Shown: positions 1 to 9,867 of the stretch, piece after piece
Layout of the letters: each line of letters begins with the position of its first letter
Numbering within the stretch: the stretch's first letter is position 1
Source of the DNA: Flavobacterium phragmitis
Lineage (GTDB): Bacteria; Bacteroidota; Bacteroidia; Flavobacteriales; Flavobacteriaceae
Assembly: GCF_900112575.1 (NCBI RefSeq)
Contig: NZ_FOMH01000009.1
Span: 171,289-235,288 of the forward strand
Reading direction: 5' to 3'
Length of the DNA stretch: 64,000 bases
Translations under genes and position numbers: made by a program
Notes under the pieces: model-generated
The model's database searches: none
The model's input: only the letters and a program-made list of their open reading frames with translations
Told to the model about the DNA's origin: nothing

Positions 1-2320
1 TGATCCTAGTTATGATTCTTGGGTGATTAATGAAGGAAAAGAAGCCGAAAAATCATTTAATAATGTGTCATTTAAGTTAAAAGGAAACTTTACTTCAAAG
101 TGGTATAAAGTAGGAATGAGTGCTCCGTTTTACAACAAATTAGGAAGCGATGGTTTGGTTACTTCCGAAAATTTAGAATTGAAAATCAGCGGATTGAAAG
201 CAGGAAAACATACGCTTTTGACGTTTCATAACGCTTTTGATGTCATTACAGGGAAAACTTTTTCTCCAATCAAAATCTATGTAAACGGAAAACTTCAGGA
301 AACCGTAAATGCCAGCCAGAGAGCTAATGCTAAAATTGATGCTTCGATGGCATATATTGCTTTTAATGCTGAAAAAGGCAAAGATGTAATCGTTCGTTTT
401 GAAATTGATCCGACTTCCAACCCTGATATTGTAAAACAAATTGTCATTAACGGTTTCGAAATTGATACGCCAAATTTGATGAATCAGGCACGTACTCCAG
501 AACCAAAAAACAGAGAGGAACATGTTGAAGTAGGCAAAACTTTAACCCTAAAATGGGATGCTGTAAAAAACGTAGCATCGCATAAAATTTATTTTGGTGA
601 AGATAAAAATGCTGTTGAAAATGCAACAGAAAGTTCAAAAGAATTTAAAGGAAAATTAACCGATAAATCTTTTACAGTTTCTGATTTATATAGTGGAACA
701 ACTTATTACTGGAGAGTCGATGAAGTAGATAATAATGGCGAAGTGACATTAGGAAATGTTTGGTCGTTTAAACCTGCTCAATTGGCGTTTCCTGGTGCAG
801 AAGGATATGGAAGATATGCTGTTGGTGGACGTGGCGGAAAAGTAATTGAAGTAACGAATTTAAATGACGACGGACCCGGAAGTTTACGTGAAGCGATTAA
901 TCAGGAAATTGGGCCAAGAACCATTGTTTTCAATGTTTCGGGAAATATCAAGTTAGCTTCGAGATTAGTAGCAAATCAGCCATATATTACGATTGCAGGA
1001 CAAACCGCTCCGGGAGAAGGAATTACAATTAGCAGAGCGCCAATTGGATTAACAGGAAATGATGGTGTAATCCGATTTTTAAAGGTAAGAATCGGTGGCG
1101 GAACGACTTTTGACGGAATGGGATTAACAGGTGCCGATTATAGTATTATTGATCATTGCTCAATTAGCTGGACGATCGATGAATCGTTTAGTTCGCGAGG
1201 AGCACATCATATTACATTACAAAGAACATTAATTTCAGAAGCTTTAAACGTGGCTGGCCATGATAAATACGAAGCAGGAAAAATGCATGGTTATGCTGCT
1301 ACAATTGGCGGTGATATTGGTAGTTTTCATCATAATTTACTGGCTCATAATTATGGAAGAAACTGGAGTATTGGCGGCGGTTTAAGTGGTGACGGATTTT
1401 ATACTGGTAGATTAGATATCACTAATAACGTAGTTTACAACTGGGGAAAAAGAACAACTGATGGTGGTGCAAACGAGGTAAATTTTGTCAATAATTACTA
1501 TAAACCGGGTGCTTCAACTGGAATTTTTGTAGCGTTAAATGCACAGCATGAAGGCGTTGGAAAAGGAATGCAGCGTTATTATTTTGATGGGAATGTTATG
1601 CCGGGTTATTTTGACGAGAAATCTCAGGAGAAAGGAAGAAAATCTACTGTCACCAATAGAGAAAAAGTGGAATATGAGACTTTCGTAGACAAGCCATTTT
1701 TCCCTTCTTATGTAAATACACAATCTGCTAAAGGAGCTTATAAAAATGTACTTTCGGATGTAGGTGCCAATCAGCCGTTTTTTGATAAACACGATAACCG
1801 AATCATCGATGAAACTTTAAAAGGAACTTTCACTTATAAAGGCAGTAAAAGCGGTTTAGGCGGAATGATCGATAATGAACAAGATGCTGGAGGATGGCCA
1901 AATTTCGCTTCAGAAACTCGTCCAGCAGATTGGGATACCGATCATGATGGTTTGCCAAATTGGTGGGAAAAAGCTTTTGGTTTAAATGAAAATTCAGCTT
2001 CGGGAGATTTCTCAGATGCTAATCAAGATACCGATAAAGATGGATTTACGCAATTGGATAATTATTTAGATTGGTTGGCTCAGCCTCATTATTTTATCAG
2101 TTTAAAAGATAAAAAAGTGTTGAATGTAGCAGATTATTTTAAAGGATTCGAAAACAAACCAGTTTATACTTTTTCCGAAGTAAAAAATGGAAAAGCTGTT
2201 TTAAAAGGAAAAGAAATTCAGTTCACGGCTTCAGACAAAGGTTTCGCATCTTTCGTAGTAACGGTAAAAGATGCAGATGGAGATTCAATGAGTAGAACTA
2301 TTAATTTCTTCGTAAAATAA
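1..2320 (+). CDS. Pectate lyase, PL1 family, 5' truncated by window edge
   Basis: Secreted lyase predicted to cleave polygalacturonate by beta-elimination. The reading frame is open to the first base (codons from position 2 read DPSYDSW before the GTG at 23), so the true start and signal peptide lie outside the window and the GTG is not the start. Visible parts: an N-terminal beta-sandwich-like region of unknown family; a fibronectin-III-like domain at about nt 490-775; the PL1 beta-helix from about nt 782 with AFPGAEG, GRGG and the family motif DHCSISW at nt 1151; a Ca-binding DTDHDG segment near nt 1938 like thrombospondin type 3 repeats; and a C-terminal Ig-like tail. It differs from the two shorter PL1 proteins further on by its extra N- and C-terminal modules. 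Palindromic repeats separate it from the GH127 gene. Confidence 0.88.
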   Translation, partial: DPSYDSWVINEGKEAEKSFNNVSFKLKGNFTSKWYKVGMSAPFYNKLGSDGLVTSENLELKISGLKAGKHTLLTFHNAFDVITGKTFSPIKIYVNGKLQETVNASQRANAKIDASMAYIAFNAEKGKDVIVRFEIDPTSNPDIVKQIVINGFEIDTPNLMNQARTPEPKNREEHVEVGKTLTLKWDAVKNVASHKIYFGEDKNAVENATESSKEFKGKLTDKSFTVSDLYSGTTYYWRVDEVDNNGEVTLGNVWSFKPAQLAFPGAEGYGRYAVGGRGGKVIEVTNLNDDGPGSLREAINQEIGPRTIVFNVSGNIKLASRLVANQPYITIAGQTAPGEGITISRAPIGLTGNDGVIRFLKVRIGGGTTFDGMGLTGADYSIIDHCSISWTIDESFSSRGAHHITLQRTLISEALNVAGHDKYEAGKMHGYAATIGGDIGSFHHNLLAHNYGRNWSIGGGLSGDGFYTGRLDITNNVVYNWGKRTTDGGANEVNFVNNYYKPGASTGIFVALNAQHEGVGKGMQRYYFDGNVMPGYFDEKSQEKGRKSTVTNREKVEYETFVDKPFFPSYVNTQSAKGAYKNVLSDVGANQPFFDKHDNRIIDETLKGTFTYKGSKSGLGGMIDNEQDAGGWPNFASETRPADWDTDHDGLPNWWEKAFGLNENSASGDFSDANQDTDKDGFTQLDNYLDWLAQPHYFISLKDKKVLNVADYFKGFENKPVYTFSEVKNGKAVLKGKEIQFTASDKGFASFVVTVKDADGDSMSRTINFFVK

Positions 2321-2326
2321 AAAAAG

Positions 2327-2426
2327 TTTTCACGCAGATTTGGCTGATTTAGGCAGATCTGCGCAGATTTTAGTATTAAAAATAAAACATAAATATCTGC
2401 TAAAATCTGCAAAATCTGCGTGAAAA
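2327..2426. repeat. Family B palindrome (CGCAGATTT type)
   Basis: The 15-bp arms at 2327-2341 and 2412-2426 (TTTTCACGCAGATTT and its complement) are a perfect inverted repeat. The interior repeats shorter GCAGAT units. It starts 6 bases after the stop codon of the PL1 gene. Confidence 0.85.
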
Positions 2427-2473
2427 AAAATCAGATTAAGATATTATAATAGATTAAAAGAAAAAAAATAAAT

Positions 2474-2538
2474 CAGCGCAATCTGCAAAATCTGCGAGAA
2501 AAACTTAAACTCTCGTAGATTTAGCAGATCTAGCAGAT
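2474..2538. repeat. Family B palindrome, second copy
   Basis: Imperfect inverted repeat made of ATCTGC(A)AAATCTGCGAGA and its rough complement. It ends about 15 bases before the GH127 start codon, so it would lie in the 5' untranslated region of that gene if the gene has its own promoter. Confidence 0.75.
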
Positions 2539-2553
2539 AAAATTAATATCAAA

Positions 2554-4569
2554 ATGAAAAAGAATATCATTATCTCAAGTTTGTTTCTTTCAACCGTAAT
2601 CTTTGCTCAAAACAAAGGTTTGGTTGCGAATTCAGAAAGTCCGTATTCGAAATTACAAAGCGTAGGTTTACAAGATGTAAGATGGACAAACGGTTTTTGG
2701 AAAGAACAATTTGATGTAGAAACCAAAAATACCTTGCCCTACATGTGGGATTTGTATCATAACGAAACTTCGCATGCGTATAAAAACTTCGAAATTGCAG
2801 CAGGTTTAAGTAAAGGAACTTTCAAAGGCCCTTCGTTTCATGATGGTGATTTTTATAAGATTTTTGAGGGAATGGCGGCAACATATGCTGTTACAAAAGA
2901 TAAAAAGCTTGATGCCGAAATGGATAAAGCTATTGCGCTTTTCGCGAAAGTACAGCGCAAGGACGGTTATATCCATACTCCAGTTTTAATTGACGAACGC
3001 TGGGGAACTTTAGGACCAGAAGAAGTTAAAAAACAGTTAGGTTTCGAAAAATACAATATGGGACATTTAATGACTGCAGCTTGTATTCATTATCGTGCCA
3101 CGGGAAAAACAAATTTCCTGAATATTGCAAAAGGAGTTGCTGATTTCTTGTATGATTTCTATAAAAAAGCATCACCAGAATTGGCTAGAAATGCGATTTG
3201 TCCGTCACATTATATGGGAATTGTCGAAATGTACAGAACCGTAAAAGACCCGAAATATTTAGAATTAGCTAATAATCTGATTGACATTCGTGGAACTACA
3301 AATGACGGAACTGATGATAATCAGGATAGAGTTCCGTTTAGACAGCAGACAACTGCAATGGGACATGCTGTAAGAGCGAATTATCTGTATGCAGGAGTTG
3401 CCGATTTGTACGCAGAAACGGGAGAAAAGAAATTACTAGATAATTTAGAATCGATTTGGGATGATGTAACGTATCGTAAAATGTACATTACAGGAGGTTG
3501 TGGTTCTTTATACGATGGAGTTTCTCCAGACGGAACTTCTTATGATCCATCTGTCGTTCAGAAAATTCACCAAGCTTACGGAAGACCTTTTCAATTACCA
3601 AATGCAACGGCTCATACCGAAACTTGCGCTAATATTGGAAACGTTTTATGGAACTGGAGAATGCTTCAAATTACTGGGGATGCCAAATATGCTGATATTG
3701 TAGAATTGGCACTTTACAACAGTGTACTTTCGGGAATGAATTTAGAAGGAGATAAATTCTTGTACAACAATCCGTTGAATGTTTCAAATGATTTGCCTTT
3801 TCATCAAAGATGGGGAAATGTGCGTGAAGGTTATATCGCTTTATCCAACTGTTGCGCGCCAAACGTAACCAGAACGGTTGCCGAGGTTGGAAATTACGCT
3901 TACAATCTTTCAAAAGAAGGCTTGTATGTAAATTTATACGGAAGCAATACTTTGAATACAAAAACATTAAACGGAGAATCTTTAGAAATTGAGCAGCAAA
4001 CCAATTATCCGTGGAACGGAAAAATAACGTTGAAAATCATAAAAACTCCAAAAGATCTGCAGGCTTTCTTTTTGAGAATTCCAGGTTGGAGTCAAAATGC
4101 GGAAGTTTCGATAAATAATGTAAAGATTACCGATAAAATCGTTTCTGGAACTTATTTGCAATTAAATCAAAAATGGAAAAAGGGAGATGTAATTGAATTG
4201 AATCTTCCAATGCCAGTGGAATTAATGGAAGCCAATCCGTTGGTAGAAGAAGTTAAAAATCAGGTTGCTGTAAAAAGAGGACCTTTGGTGTATTGTTTAG
4301 AATCAGATCAGCTTCCTGCGAAAGTAAGTGTTAATGATGTGGCTTTAAATTTGAAATCGAATTTCGCAATAAACAATTTCATCTTAAATAATAGAAATTT
4401 AGTAAGTATTGATGCAGAAGCTGTTATAAATTCAAATAATTCATGGGAGAAGACATTGTACAAACCGCTTTCTGCTAAAAATGAAAATACCGTACAAGTA
4501 AAACTGATTCCGTATTTTGCTTGGGGAAATAAAGGAAAAGGAGAAATGACAGTTTGGATGTCGCATTAA
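2554..4569 (+). CDS. GH127-type beta-L-arabinofuranosidase (DUF1680 family)
   Basis: Secreted glycoside hydrolase with a signal peptide (MKKNIIISSLFLSTVIFAQ) and an (alpha/alpha)6 catalytic barrel followed by beta-sandwich regions, 671 residues. The zinc/nucleophile signature of GH127 is intact: HTETC gives E356 and C358, and SNCC gives C433 and C434. In this family one Cys of the CC pair is the nucleophile. The spacing fits the characterised enzyme HypBA1 closely. Known GH127 activities are removal of beta-L-arabinofuranose and, for the RG-II version, of aceric acid; which one applies here cannot be read from sequence. It is the second gene of the pectin locus and is followed by a half-palindrome and a full palindrome before the pectinesterase. 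Confidence 0.88.
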   Translation: MKKNIIISSLFLSTVIFAQNKGLVANSESPYSKLQSVGLQDVRWTNGFWKEQFDVETKNTLPYMWDLYHNETSHAYKNFEIAAGLSKGTFKGPSFHDGDFYKIFEGMAATYAVTKDKKLDAEMDKAIALFAKVQRKDGYIHTPVLIDERWGTLGPEEVKKQLGFEKYNMGHLMTAACIHYRATGKTNFLNIAKGVADFLYDFYKKASPELARNAICPSHYMGIVEMYRTVKDPKYLELANNLIDIRGTTNDGTDDNQDRVPFRQQTTAMGHAVRANYLYAGVADLYAETGEKKLLDNLESIWDDVTYRKMYITGGCGSLYDGVSPDGTSYDPSVVQKIHQAYGRPFQLPNATAHTETCANIGNVLWNWRMLQITGDAKYADIVELALYNSVLSGMNLEGDKFLYNNPLNVSNDLPFHQRWGNVREGYIALSNCCAPNVTRTVAEVGNYAYNLSKEGLYVNLYGSNTLNTKTLNGESLEIEQQTNYPWNGKITLKIIKTPKDLQAFFLRIPGWSQNAEVSINNVKITDKIVSGTYLQLNQKWKKGDVIELNLPMPVELMEANPLVEEVKNQVAVKRGPLVYCLESDQLPAKVSVNDVALNLKSNFAINNFILNNRNLVSIDAEAVINSNNSWEKTLYKPLSAKNENTVQVKLIPYFAWGNKGKGEMTVWMSH

Positions 4570-4572
4570 TTT

Positions 4573-4628
4573 GGAACGCTGATGAAACGGATTTACTTCG
4601 TAAAAACGCGGATTAAAAACGGATTTTT
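4573..4628. repeat. Family E repeat, half copy
   Basis: Contains GATGAAACGGATTTACTTCG followed by AAAACGCGGATT, the left half of the palindromes seen complete at 26434-26569 and 29367-29494. The right half is missing here and a family A palindrome follows within 31 bases. Confidence 0.75.
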
Positions 4629-4658
4629 AATTTTTACTTAGATTTTATGGCTACAGTT

Positions 4659-4762
4659 TGTCATTTCGACCGAAGGGAGAAATCACACACGTGACTAGAC
4701 AAAGATTGAAGATTTAGATTGCGGAGTTTCTAGTGTGATTTCTCCCTTCGGTCGAAATGACA
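4659..4762. repeat. Family A palindrome (TCATTTCGACCGAAGGGAG type)
   Basis: Perfect 30-bp inverted repeat, arms 4659-4688 and 4733-4762, with a 44-base interior containing GACAAAGATTG, which is shared with other copies. It ends 15 bases before the start codon of the pectinesterase. Confidence 0.93.
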
Positions 4763-4777
4763 TAAAACAAAAAACAT

Positions 4778-5764
4778 ATGAAATATATTCTAACTCTATT
4801 TTTACTAACAACACTTTCATTATCTGCCCAAATGCTCGATAATAAATTCGCATTAACTGTTGCTCAAGACGGTTCGGGAGATTTCAAAACCATTCAAGAA
4901 GCGATAAATAATGTAAAAGATAATTCAGAGAAAAGAGTCGTAATTACAATAAAGTCAGGAAAGTATATCGAGAAATTGGAAATTCCTGCTTCAAAACCTT
5001 TCATTACTTTAAAAGGTATAGACAGAAATAAAACCATTATTTCATTTGATGATTATTCTGGGAAACCACTTCGTGAACCAGATCCGTCAGGAAAAAAGGA
5101 ATTCGGAACATCAACTTCCTATTCTTTTTTAATAAAAGGAAATGATTGTACATTGGAAAATCTAACTGTCGAAAATACAGCAGGAAGAGTAGGACAGGCA
5201 GTAGCTCTTCATATTAAAAGTGATAAAGTTATTGTAAAGAACTGTAATCTTTTAGGGAATCAGGATACGCTTTATTTATCAGAAGGAAATACTCGCATCT
5301 ATTTTGAAAACTGTTTTATCAACGGAACGACCGATTTCATTTTTGGCGCTGCTACGGCTTATTTTTATAAATGCACAATTGAAAGTTTAGTTAATTCTTA
5401 TATTACTGCTGCTTCGACTCCGCAAGGGCAAGCTTATGGTTTTGTTTTTACAGATTGTAAACTTATAGCAAAAGAAAAATCGGTAGATAAAGTTTTCTTA
5501 GGAAGACCTTGGAGACCTTATGCGCAAACCGTTTTCATTAATACCGATATAGGTTCGCACATTATTCCCGAAGGTTGGAACGCGTGGATTGATACTCGAT
5601 TTCCAGACAAAGATAAAACGGCTTATTACGCAGAATATGGGAGTAAAGGCGCAAGTGCAAAAAATATCTCACAAAGAGTATCATGGTCACATCAGTTAAA
5701 GAAAGAAGATATACTGAAATATAGTAGAGATTTAGTTTTAAACGGATGGAATCCTACTAAATAA
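4778..5764 (+). CDS. Pectinesterase, CE8 family
   Basis: Removes methyl esters from homogalacturonan so that pectate lyases and polygalacturonases can act. Signal peptide MKYILTLFLLTTLSLSAQ, then a right-handed beta-helix over the remaining 310 residues. All hallmark residues are present: GNQDTLY gives Q162 and the acid D163, DFIFG gives the nucleophile D186, and LGRPW gives R243 and W245, with the spacing usual for plant and bacterial CE8 enzymes. At 328 residues it is a minimal enzyme without binding modules. A strong intrinsic terminator follows (5806-5849), so it probably ends a transcript that begins upstream; the SusC gene then starts a new unit. Confidence 0.96.
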   Translation: MKYILTLFLLTTLSLSAQMLDNKFALTVAQDGSGDFKTIQEAINNVKDNSEKRVVITIKSGKYIEKLEIPASKPFITLKGIDRNKTIISFDDYSGKPLREPDPSGKKEFGTSTSYSFLIKGNDCTLENLTVENTAGRVGQAVALHIKSDKVIVKNCNLLGNQDTLYLSEGNTRIYFENCFINGTTDFIFGAATAYFYKCTIESLVNSYITAASTPQGQAYGFVFTDCKLIAKEKSVDKVFLGRPWRPYAQTVFINTDIGSHIIPEGWNAWIDTRFPDKDKTAYYAEYGSKGASAKNISQRVSWSHQLKKEDILKYSRDLVLNGWNPTK

Positions 5765-5805
5765 GTCAGCAATTCCTAAAAAAATATATTTTATATACAT
5801 TAAAC

Positions 5806-5849
5806 CTGCTATATGAAGACAGATTGTCTTTGAATAGCAGTTTTTTTTT
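5806..5849 (+). terminator. Intrinsic terminator after the pectinesterase gene
   Basis: Outer stem CTGCTAT (5806-5812) pairs with ATAGCAG (5834-5840), inner stem AAGACA (5816-5821) with TGTCTT (5825-5830), and nine T residues follow at 5841-5849. Confidence 0.8.
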
Positions 5850-6291
5850 ATCGTTTATTAAACATCAAACTACATAAAAAGTACGTTTAATTATCGTTAA
5901 TCAGAAATTACGTTTAAAAATTTTTCTTTTTAATAAATTTATTTATAATTATTATGTAACTATCCTGATTCTGTTTTTGTAGGCTTTTTAGTGTAAAATG
6001 AATTTGTTTTGAGCAATTAACTCTATCGTTTTCGTAAAAAAGAGCCTTTTTGTAAGAACTTAGGAATCAGTTGTGATGTATTTAGTTTTGCAGAATAAAT
6101 AGTAGATGTTTGTTTTTGATAAAAATCTTATTATTTTTTAGTCAAAATAGGATATTAAATTTTGTTTTAAGCAAACATTTGTTTCAAATATTCTATTCCG
6201 TTTATTTTTTCCACTCAATTTTTATTAATATTGTTTTTTTTGCGTCTTTTTTTTTGAGATTATATGATTAAAACAGGATAGAGCAGGACGG

Positions 6292-6318
6292 TTGTAATAT
6301 AGTATCGTCATATTTTTG
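6292..6318 (+). promoter_or_regulatory. Candidate promoter for the SusC/SusD operon
   Basis: TATTTTTG at 6311-6318 matches the Bacteroidota -7 element TAnnTTTG. The nearest upstream TTG (6292-6294) is 16 bases away, which is shorter than usual, so this is weak. It would give a leader of about 130 bases. A second -7-like site, TAGTTTTG, is at 6083-6090 without a matching -33 element. Confidence 0.3.
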
Positions 6319-6453
6319 GAAGACAAAAAAATAAATGTGTTTTAAACATTTAATAAGGTTTTTAAGATTTCTTTAAGCTAAATTTTGTTAATGATTTCAA
6401 ACATATTTAACATGACTAACTAACAATTAATAACCTAACCAAAAAAAACATTT

Positions 6454-9400
6454 ATGAAACAAGCACTTATAAAAAGATGTAGTTTTCTTTTGTTTACACT
6501 GATAAGTGTGCTGAGTTATGCTCAAAACTCAAACGTAGTTACAGTAACAGGAACTATTACCGACAATTTAGGAGGACTGTTACCAGGAGTTAACGTAACT
6601 GAAAAATCTACTAAAAACTCAGTCACAACAGATTACAATGGAAAGTACCAGATTAAAGTAAAAAGTGGAGGAACTTTGGTTTTTTCTTTCATTGGAATGA
6701 AAAAACAAGAAATACCTCTTAACAATCGTTCTATCGTTAATGTAAAAATGGAAGACGATTTCAATCAATTAGAAAACATTGTTGTAGTTGGTTATGGTTC
6801 TCAGAAGAAAAAAGAGCTTACTGGAGCGATTGCTACTATCAAGGCAGACGATTTAATGGATTTGCCAGTAACTAACTTATCTGACGCCTTAAAAGGATTA
6901 GTTCCCAATCTTAATGTTAGTAGTGGATCTGGTCGTCCAGGAGAAGCGGGAAGTATTCAGATTCGTCAAACTTTTAGTTTGTCTAAAGATGGGGGGTTTG
7001 ATATTCCATTGATTATTATTGATGATATGATTCAGATAGATCCATCTAATGGAAAGCCTACATTGGAACAGTTTAATAGATTAGATCCTTCAGAGATCGA
7101 AAGTATGACTGTTTTAAAAGATGGTTCTGCAGCAATTTATGGTTCTCGTGCTTCACAAGGAGCAATTGTGGTAAAAACTAAACGTGGTAAAGCAGGGAAA
7201 GCAAAATTCTCATACAATAGCCAGTTTGCAATTAATGACGCAGTTAGCCATAGTAAAGTATTGAACGCTTACGAGTTTGGTGTTTTTAGTAATAGATATT
7301 TTAAATCGAGGGTTGCAGCACCAGCAGTAATTGATCCAGCTACCATATATTCTGATGCCGAATTGGAACAAATGAAAGGTTTAAATTATAACTGGTTGGA
7401 TGAAGCTTGGAAACCAGCGATTCAACAAAAACACTCTTTCAACGTGAGTGGTGGTAATGAAGATATTACTTATTTTGCCGGTGCAACTTATCTAACACAA
7501 GATGCTAATTTAGGATATCAAAAATATGAGAAGTGGAATTTCCGTACTGGTATTAATGCAAAAATTGCTAAAAATTTAGATTTTTCTGCTTCTGTTTCTG
7601 GAAATGTTGGATTTATCGATAAATCGTTTACTAAAGCATCATCAAATATTAGTGATGGTAGTTATGGTTCTGCAGCTGGCGGGGAACAAGCTGATTATGG
7701 ATTCTTGTTACACATGCCGCAACATGTGCCTTGGCAGACAACTTTGAACGGAAAAAATTATTATGTATCTCCATTTCCTAATTCAAACAAAAACTTTGGT
7801 AGTGCAAATGCAAATAATAATATTGCAGGCTGGAACTATTTTGCAAATTTAAATAATGGTTCACATCAAACTACTGATGATAATACGTTTAATGTTAATG
7901 CTTCATTGAATTATAAGGTAGCAGCAGTAAAAGGATTGTCATTCAAAGTAACTTACTCAAGAAATCAAAGTTCAACTTATAATGAGCAAATTCAATTGCC
8001 ATACGATTTAGTTAGAATTAGAGATTATCAGCTTCAGGATAAACACTTAGCAAGTGCAGCTAATCCTAGTTTTTATAATGCAACCACTAATCCGACAGGT
8101 AGCTATGTACTGGAGACTAACGTAAGAAACTCAAGAGTTTATTATAATAATACAGACGGAAAAAGTACTCAAGGAGATTTCTTGATTAACTATGACAGAA
8201 CTTTTGGAGATCACCAGATTGGTGCTATGGTAGGTGGTGAAGCTTCAGAAGTCTATAATACATTTACACGTTTGGCATACGAACAAACTGGAAAAGACTA
8301 TTTAGGAGATTATCGTACTGCTGGTACATTGAGTACTTCTAATAGTCAAGCTACAAAAGTAGAAGGAGGGACTCTGTCTTATTTTGGACGTTTGAATTAT
8401 AGTTTCAAACAAAAGTATTTATTCCAGTTTATTCTTCGTAGTGATGCTTCGACAAAATTTGCTCCAGAACATTATTGGGGAACTTTCCCATCTGTTCAAT
8501 TGGGTTGGGTAATGTCTAAAGAAAATTGGTTTGAAAAAAGTGTGCCATGGGTTGACTTCTTTAAAATTCGCTACTCAATCGGGAAAACGGGTAAAGATAA
8601 TATTATGCCATGGAGATGGGAGCAGTATTATGATCTTATCGTAGATAAAGGTTTTCAATTCGGTCCTGGTACAGCAACTAGTGGTGGTGGATGGAACGGA
8701 AATGGTCTAACTCCTAGAGTAAATCCAAATAGAGATGTAACTTGGGATACTACTATCAAAAACAACGTAGGAGTTGATATTACTTTGTTGAAAAACAGAT
8801 TAAGCTTAACTTATGATTTCTATTATGATAAAAATAAAGAAATGTTGACAGATATGAGTAGTGCTGTAGGTGTGCCAATTTCTGTAGGAGGCGCTTATGC
8901 TGAACAAAATTATGGTAGGATTGATGCATGGGGACATGAAATTAGCCTGAATTGGAGTGATAAGATAAAAAGTAATATGAGTTATAATGTTGGATTAAAC
9001 TTTGCTTATAACAATAATGAAATCAAATTGTATCCTGATCAGGGAAATATGGTTCCATCTAATCAAACTAAAAGAGAGAGTTATTCAACATTTAATCCAG
9101 TATGGGGATTTGCAGTTTGGAAAGGAACATCTACAGGAGATGGTATTTTGCGTACAGATGAAGATATCGCAAATTACTGGGCATATTTAACAGAACGTGC
9201 TACTGCAGTTGGAGGAGTACCAAGATATTTTGACATCAATTCTGCTGCGGGAATGAGAAAAGGATCTTTGGCTTATCAGGATGTTGCAGGTCAACTTAAT
9301 CCAGATGGATCAATGTCAGGGGCTGATGGGCAAATTATCAAAGAGAATGATTATGTAAAATTAGCAAACAGTAGTAGAACTTATAATGTTATAGCAAACT

Positions 9401-9849
9401 TAGGTTTCAAATATGACTCATTTTCTTTAAGAACTCAAATATCAACTTCTTGGGGAGGAGCAAATTTTGTTGACTTAGTAAATCAAGGTACGTCATCTGC
9501 ACACAATATGTGGTCTCGTGAGAGTTTTTGGAGAGATATGTACAGTGAGGATAATCCAAATGGTAAATATCCTAACGTTGCACAGTGGACATACATGTCA
9601 AGTCCATCAGATTTTTGGCAGATAAGTACTTTCCGTTGCTTTGTTAGAAACTTAAGTCTTAATTATGATATTCCTAAGAAGGTTTTTGCAGACACAAAAA
9701 TTGCTGCTATAACTCTAGGTATAACAGGTAATAATCTTTGGGATTTATATAATCCTTATCCAGATCATTATAGAAATATGTATGATAACTCTTCTGTGAA
9801 TTATCCTACACTTAGAACTTGGTCGCTTAATTTTAACGTATCATTCTAA
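6454..9849 (+). CDS. SusC-like TonB-dependent outer-membrane transporter
   Basis: Outer-membrane channel that imports oligosaccharides, here presumably pectin fragments, using energy from TonB. The order of parts is typical: signal peptide to about residue 24 (ending SYAQ), a carboxypeptidase-D-regulatory-like domain at about 28-108 (VTVTGTITDNLGGLLPGVNV), a TonB-box/plug start (NIVVVGYGSQKKKELTGA) at about 108, the plug domain to about 235, and a 22-strand barrel ending with the aromatic F at the C-terminus (LNFNVSF). Its 1131 residues are usual for the family. The SusD partner begins 18 bases after its stop. It is the only SusC in the window and serves some 20 enzyme genes. Confidence 0.96.
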   Translation: MKQALIKRCSFLLFTLISVLSYAQNSNVVTVTGTITDNLGGLLPGVNVTEKSTKNSVTTDYNGKYQIKVKSGGTLVFSFIGMKKQEIPLNNRSIVNVKMEDDFNQLENIVVVGYGSQKKKELTGAIATIKADDLMDLPVTNLSDALKGLVPNLNVSSGSGRPGEAGSIQIRQTFSLSKDGGFDIPLIIIDDMIQIDPSNGKPTLEQFNRLDPSEIESMTVLKDGSAAIYGSRASQGAIVVKTKRGKAGKAKFSYNSQFAINDAVSHSKVLNAYEFGVFSNRYFKSRVAAPAVIDPATIYSDAELEQMKGLNYNWLDEAWKPAIQQKHSFNVSGGNEDITYFAGATYLTQDANLGYQKYEKWNFRTGINAKIAKNLDFSASVSGNVGFIDKSFTKASSNISDGSYGSAAGGEQADYGFLLHMPQHVPWQTTLNGKNYYVSPFPNSNKNFGSANANNNIAGWNYFANLNNGSHQTTDDNTFNVNASLNYKVAAVKGLSFKVTYSRNQSSTYNEQIQLPYDLVRIRDYQLQDKHLASAANPSFYNATTNPTGSYVLETNVRNSRVYYNNTDGKSTQGDFLINYDRTFGDHQIGAMVGGEASEVYNTFTRLAYEQTGKDYLGDYRTAGTLSTSNSQATKVEGGTLSYFGRLNYSFKQKYLFQFILRSDASTKFAPEHYWGTFPSVQLGWVMSKENWFEKSVPWVDFFKIRYSIGKTGKDNIMPWRWEQYYDLIVDKGFQFGPGTATSGGGWNGNGLTPRVNPNRDVTWDTTIKNNVGVDITLLKNRLSLTYDFYYDKNKEMLTDMSSAVGVPISVGGAYAEQNYGRIDAWGHEISLNWSDKIKSNMSYNVGLNFAYNNNEIKLYPDQGNMVPSNQTKRESYSTFNPVWGFAVWKGTSTGDGILRTDEDIANYWAYLTERATAVGGVPRYFDINSAAGMRKGSLAYQDVAGQLNPDGSMSGADGQIIKENDYVKLANSSRTYNVIANLGFKYDSFSLRTQISTSWGGANFVDLVNQGTSSAHNMWSRESFWRDMYSEDNPNGKYPNVAQWTYMSSPSDFWQISTFRCFVRNLSLNYDIPKKVFADTKIAAITLGITGNNLWDLYNPYPDHYRNMYDNSSVNYPTLRTWSLNFNVSF

Positions 9850-9867
9850 TCAAATTAAAAAGAAATT

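Larger units (their letters stand above)
5765..6453. other. Long intergenic region upstream of the SusC gene
   Basis: This 689-base AT-rich stretch holds a terminator at its left end and no credible gene on either strand. The rest should contain the promoter and a leader for the SusC/SusD operon. I see several poly-T and poly-A tracts but no dyad symmetry strong enough to name an operator or riboswitch. Unlike almost all other gaps in the locus it carries none of the dispersed palindromes. Confidence 0.7.
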
